Below, one piece after another: positions 8,242 through 10,623 of a stretch of DNA of 10,623 nt. The translations under genes were made by a program, and so were the position numbers. The notes under the pieces were generated by a model. That model worked only from the letters and a program-made list of their open reading frames with translations, ran no database searches and was not told the DNA's origin. The stretch is from assembly GCA_003024985.2 (NCBI GenBank), contig PXIH01S0058735.1; one strand, written 5' to 3'. This stretch comes from Euperipatoides rowelli. Lineage: Eukaryota > Onychophora > Udeonychophora > Euonychophora > Peripatopsidae. Every line of letters begins with the position of its first letter. Position 1 is the stretch's first letter.

Positions 8242-9312
8242 GTGGCACAAAATGCTATTCAGGGTAACATATTAGAGTATTTTGGTTTTGTTAAAACACA
8301 ATTAGAGGGGAAATATATTTCCTTGGCCACTAAGGTCAAGATAGTTAATGTTTACTTTTTTTCAAAACTTTATTACTTTGTACCTCATTTTGTATTCTCT
8401 AAAGGATTCATTGCTAAATTATATAGTATAGCACATAGAATGCTTTGGGATACTAAGTTAATATCTGTATCCAGGTTTAGGCTTACCAAGTCCTTGAGAA
8501 AAGGGGGATTAGGGCTTCATGAAGTAAATTATTTGATTAATATAGTTCAATGTAATTTCTTTGCAAGTTATCTGCAGTTTGGTAGATCTTTTTTATTGGA
8601 TCGGCCCATTGAGCTGACTGACCAGCCTCCTCCTATTTTGAGGGAATCTGGCCTGTTTATGAAGTTGAGAGTTGCATATGAAGATGTTATTGATGCTTTT
8701 AATTTTCAGGTGCAGGGTAAAGTTAATTATAAGGCTTATGAGGCCATTCTTCAGGAGGACTATGTGTCTACTATGGGATGTAGGTTGTTACTGCCCATTT
8801 ACAAGGTCTTTAAAGCTTTTGGTGTGGGGCCGAACTTGTTTGACTTTGCCTTTAGAGTATTGAACAAATCTGTATTTACTAGGGATTTTCTCATACAGAG
8901 TAATTCCTTCCTGATTGTCAATTCATGTCCCTTTTGTAATGAAATCGAATCCTTGACACATCTTTTATTTCAGTGTAGTTTTTTTTCCAACTTACGAGCA
9001 AGGGTGCTGGGTTTTGTTGATTATGATTTGTTTTCTCACAATTTATATGATACCTTGGTTAATGCCTTAAGGGATACGCAAATCATATCCTTTATTTTTT
9101 AAATTTATTTTATAATTTGGAAAACACAAAATCTGAAGGTCTTTCAAGAAGCCATGATTAGGCTGTGGCCTTATTTTCAGGCTCAGGTAACTCACTTGGT
9201 ATCACAGGATTTTTCTATTTTGTCTTCCCAACTATTTGGTCGCAAGTGGAAGAATAGGTATTTGATTAAATATTTCAATGTTTTTTGGCTGATGGATTGC
9301 ATATATAAATAA
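8242..9312 (+). other. ORF2 C-terminal region with CCHC motif (longest intact piece)
   Basis: A single frame is open for 286 codons (8242-9102) and, past one TAA at 9100-9102, continues to 9312. It holds ISLATKVKIVNVYFFSKLYY (residues 26-45, thumb-like), KGGLGLHEV (residues 87-95) and a C-terminal zinc-type motif C229-x2-C232-x7-H240-x4-C245. After the stop it continues with FIIWKTQNLKVFQEA, which fits the end of L1-group ORF2. The CCHC motif is needed in L1 for binding RNA and for retrotransposition. The TAA at 9100 is probably a late nonsense change, because coding-like sequence goes on in the same frame to the next TAA. Confidence 0.88.
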
Positions 9313-9464
9313 TCTTTAATAGTTATTGTATTAGTTGGGAAGCCAGTTATTATAGGTTTCTAGGGTATTAAGACTTTACCCTTTTTTGGCTGGTTCTTTA
9401 ACTTTTATTTTATTTGAATAAATCTTATAATTTTGGGACCAACCCCCCTCCCCCCCAAAAAAAA
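9313..9464 (+). other. LINE 3' UTR and A tail
   Basis: About 150 T-rich bases follow the ORF2 stop, then a C6-T-C7 tract (9443-9456) and an A run from 9457 that merges into the right target duplication. The C tract directly before the tail is unusual: mammalian L1 has a G-rich tract on this strand further upstream. No structured 3' end or microsatellite tail is seen. Confidence 0.7.
9417..9422 (+). promoter_or_regulatory. LINE polyadenylation signal AATAAA
   Basis: A canonical AATAAA 35 bases before the A tail starts at 9457. Position and spacing fit the element's own 3'-end formation signal. Confidence 0.75.
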
Positions 9465-9478
9465 AAATTAAAGGAGAT
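9465..9478 (+). repeat. Right target-site duplication of the LINE
   Basis: Identical to 3805-3818 over 14 bases. Its first three A residues are continuous with the element's A tail, so the exact boundary is ambiguous by a few bases. Confidence 0.85.
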
Positions 9479-10623
9479 TGCCAATTATATTAAAACAAAA
9501 CAAACAACATAAAAATTGGTTCAGTAGAACCAAACTTATTAAAAATCCATTTTTATTCACGTTTCCATTGGTCAGCGCTTTTCATGTAAGTGAGAAATAG
9601 TTTGCTGACAAAACCCAGCAAACTTTAAAAAGTTTGGCTAGCTTTTGTAAACAATAGGGGAAAAATGATAAAAAGAAATGAATTCTTTTTAATTACTATC
9701 TAGCTTTACTAAACAAAAATTAAAGTGATGTTTCATCAAATTCTTTGCTATTTAAAAATATCAATTTTAAAGCCAGTTTAAAAAAATAAAAGGAATGGAA
9801 ATAATTTTTAATCATTGAAAATAGCACTTTCATTTTATAGAAACAACAACAGAACAGAATAAGATATAGAGTCAGAACTCATTTATTTATTAAAAGAAAC
9901 TGTCAGCACAATTAAATACTTAAAATTTACATTCTGGATAAAACACTATATAAACAACAAGAAAATATGGTCTAAATTTTTTTAATCATTTCTCATTAGT
10001 ACTTTTCTTGTCTGTCTGGATTAGATTAAACAATATATTTTTTTATATATTCAAGAATAAAAATGATATGTTTAATTTTTAAATTATACCATTGATGGTA
10101 GTTTCATAGTGCAGCATAACGTTTTATATTTACAACTTAAATAGTGATCAAAATTNTCTAAACATAAACTTGTTATTTGTCTCAATAACATTATAAGTTT
10201 ATTAAAAATTATAAATAACAAAAAGTCAATGGTTTATCTATTTTCTTTTTCTTCTGTTACTATAAGAATAAAATTATTTAAATAATATTGGAATTTATAC
10301 TAAACAGAATCCCTCAACAAAATTTAAGCTACTAACTTTATTTGATTTACTATCAGAATTAAAAAAAAATAAGATATGGAAACTGTCAGAAAAAGCAAAT
10401 GAAAATTTCTCTTTTTTAGGCTAATTTCTCTGTTTACCTATATTATTCTAATGAGGAAAAAAATCTGAAAATCCTAAGCATGGGAAAATTTTCTTGTATT
10501 TAGATATAGCATATTGTGTTATCTTTTAGTTTAATCTGGTTGCTCAACTATACTATCCTAAACTCAGTCCCAAGAGACCTTTGTTTAAAATAACTATCCC
10601 AATAGAGTAATTTTCAACATATA
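9479..10623. other. AT-rich non-coding stretch
   Basis: No open frame of note, splice pair, RNA gene or repeat body is visible. Two small overlapping hairpins lie at 9601-9622 (TTTGCTG / CAGCAAA) and 9620-9636 (CAAACTT / AAGTTTG) and could be alternatives to each other. There is a single N at 10156 with no repeated sequence around it. If the host gene at the left edge extends this far, this would be intron or downstream DNA. Confidence 0.55.

Larger units (their letters stand above)
6077..9312 (+). pseudogene. Decayed LINE ORF2 (endonuclease / reverse transcriptase polyprotein)
   Basis: ORF2 nicks the genomic target and reverse-transcribes the element RNA from the nick. It starts at ATG 6077 (MGSDTIYLNF) and ends at TAA 9310-9312, about 1,080 codons. 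That is shorter than human L1 ORF2 (1,275 residues), with most of the shortfall between the catalytic DD and the C-terminal zinc motif. The recognisable protein moves between frames about eleven times, near 6201, 6245, 6310, 6356, 6463, 6700, 6976, 7205, 7861, 7898 and 8116. In-frame stops in the assigned frames fall at 6562 (TAG), 7599 (TAG), 8188 (TGA) and 9100 (TAA). Domains in order are endonuclease (6077-6700), linker (6700-7230), reverse transcriptase (about 7230-8240) and C-terminal region with CCHC (8242-9312). Each piece aligns in order to L1/Tx1 motifs, so the identification is firm even though the gene is dead. Confidence 0.92.
3819..9464 (+). mobile_element. Full-length but inactive non-LTR retrotransposon (LINE), L1/Tx1 group
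   Basis: About 5.65 kb lies between perfect 14-bp direct repeats. In order it holds a 5' leader, a decayed ORF1 (to 5148), a G/T-rich spacer (5149-6076), a decayed ORF2 (6077-9312), a 3' UTR with AATAAA (9417-9422), a C6-T-C7 tract (9443-9456) and a short A tail merging into the right target duplication. ORF2 carries an apurinic-type endonuclease at its N-terminus, a reverse transcriptase and a C-terminal CCHC motif, the arrangement of the L1 group; motif wording and ORF1 resemble the Tx1 branch. A complete 5' end is inferred from the leader before ORF1 and the intact duplication, since most LINE copies are 5'-truncated. Many frameshifts and stops show an old copy. Some Tx1 elements insert at fixed sites, but this target looks like generic AT-rich DNA. 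Confidence 0.92.

Noticed and set aside
8672-8863. 63-codon + strand frame within the C-terminal ORF2 piece
   Set aside because: It is an out-of-frame shadow of the well-supported 286-codon frame.
3819-9464. Site-specific insertion, as known for some Tx1 families
   Set aside because: The target duplication and flanks are generic AT-rich DNA with no resemblance to rRNA, snRNA or tRNA genes or to a microsatellite array. L1-like loose targeting fits better.
1-10623. CRISPR arrays, tRNA or rRNA genes, phage or bacterial operons
   Set aside because: No regularly spaced repeats, cloverleaf-like sequences, rRNA cores or closely packed coding genes were seen on either strand.

Overview
The window reads as non-coding nuclear DNA from an animal with a large, AT-rich genome. 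It has long stretches without genes, at least two plausible splice-bounded exons, a miniature hAT-type DNA transposon and one large non-LTR retrotransposon of the L1/Tx1 group. There are no bacterial operons, Shine-Dalgarno starts or CRISPR arrays. Single N characters at 614, 764 and 10156 point to a draft assembly. The species cannot be named from this sequence; Tx1-like elements are known from many fish, amphibians and marine invertebrates.

Layout. (1) Positions 1-593 hold what looks like part of a split host gene on the + strand. An open frame runs to a good donor at 92, and a second exon (480-593) starts in the matching phase and ends at GTAAGT. I do not recognise the protein. Positions 519-613 recur exactly at 615-709 on the other side of a single N, most likely an assembly artefact. 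(2) Positions 710-3804 are AT-rich with homopolymers, an (AAAT)n microsatellite, a hAT-like MITE (963-1239) with terminal inverted repeats and a near-match 8-bp target duplication, a small inverted repeat, a speculative last exon near 2129-2244, and an antisense coding-like relic around 2975-3300. (3) Positions 3819-9464 are one complete but dead LINE. It is flanked by a perfect 14-bp target-site duplication (3805-3818 and 9465-9478) and contains a decayed ORF1, a long G/T-rich inter-ORF spacer, a decayed ORF2 (endonuclease, reverse transcriptase, C-terminal zinc motif), an AATAAA signal and a short A tail. (4) Positions 9479-10623 are AT-rich with no gene visible.

How the parts relate. The LINE is a single integration event. 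In a living copy, ORF1 would coat the RNA, the ORF2 endonuclease would nick the AT-rich target and the ORF2 reverse transcriptase would prime from that nick; the surviving target duplication records this. The copy can no longer work: ORF2 changes frame about eleven times and carries at least four in-frame stops, yet nearly every catalytic motif can still be found in one frame or another. That pattern fits neutral decay of a once complete element. If the host gene continues to the right of 593, the MITE and possibly the LINE lie in its intron or downstream of it. I found no previously undescribed defence or regulatory system. The items most worth checking are the intact LINE boundaries, its unusual spacer with G/C homopolymers, and the unidentified host exons.
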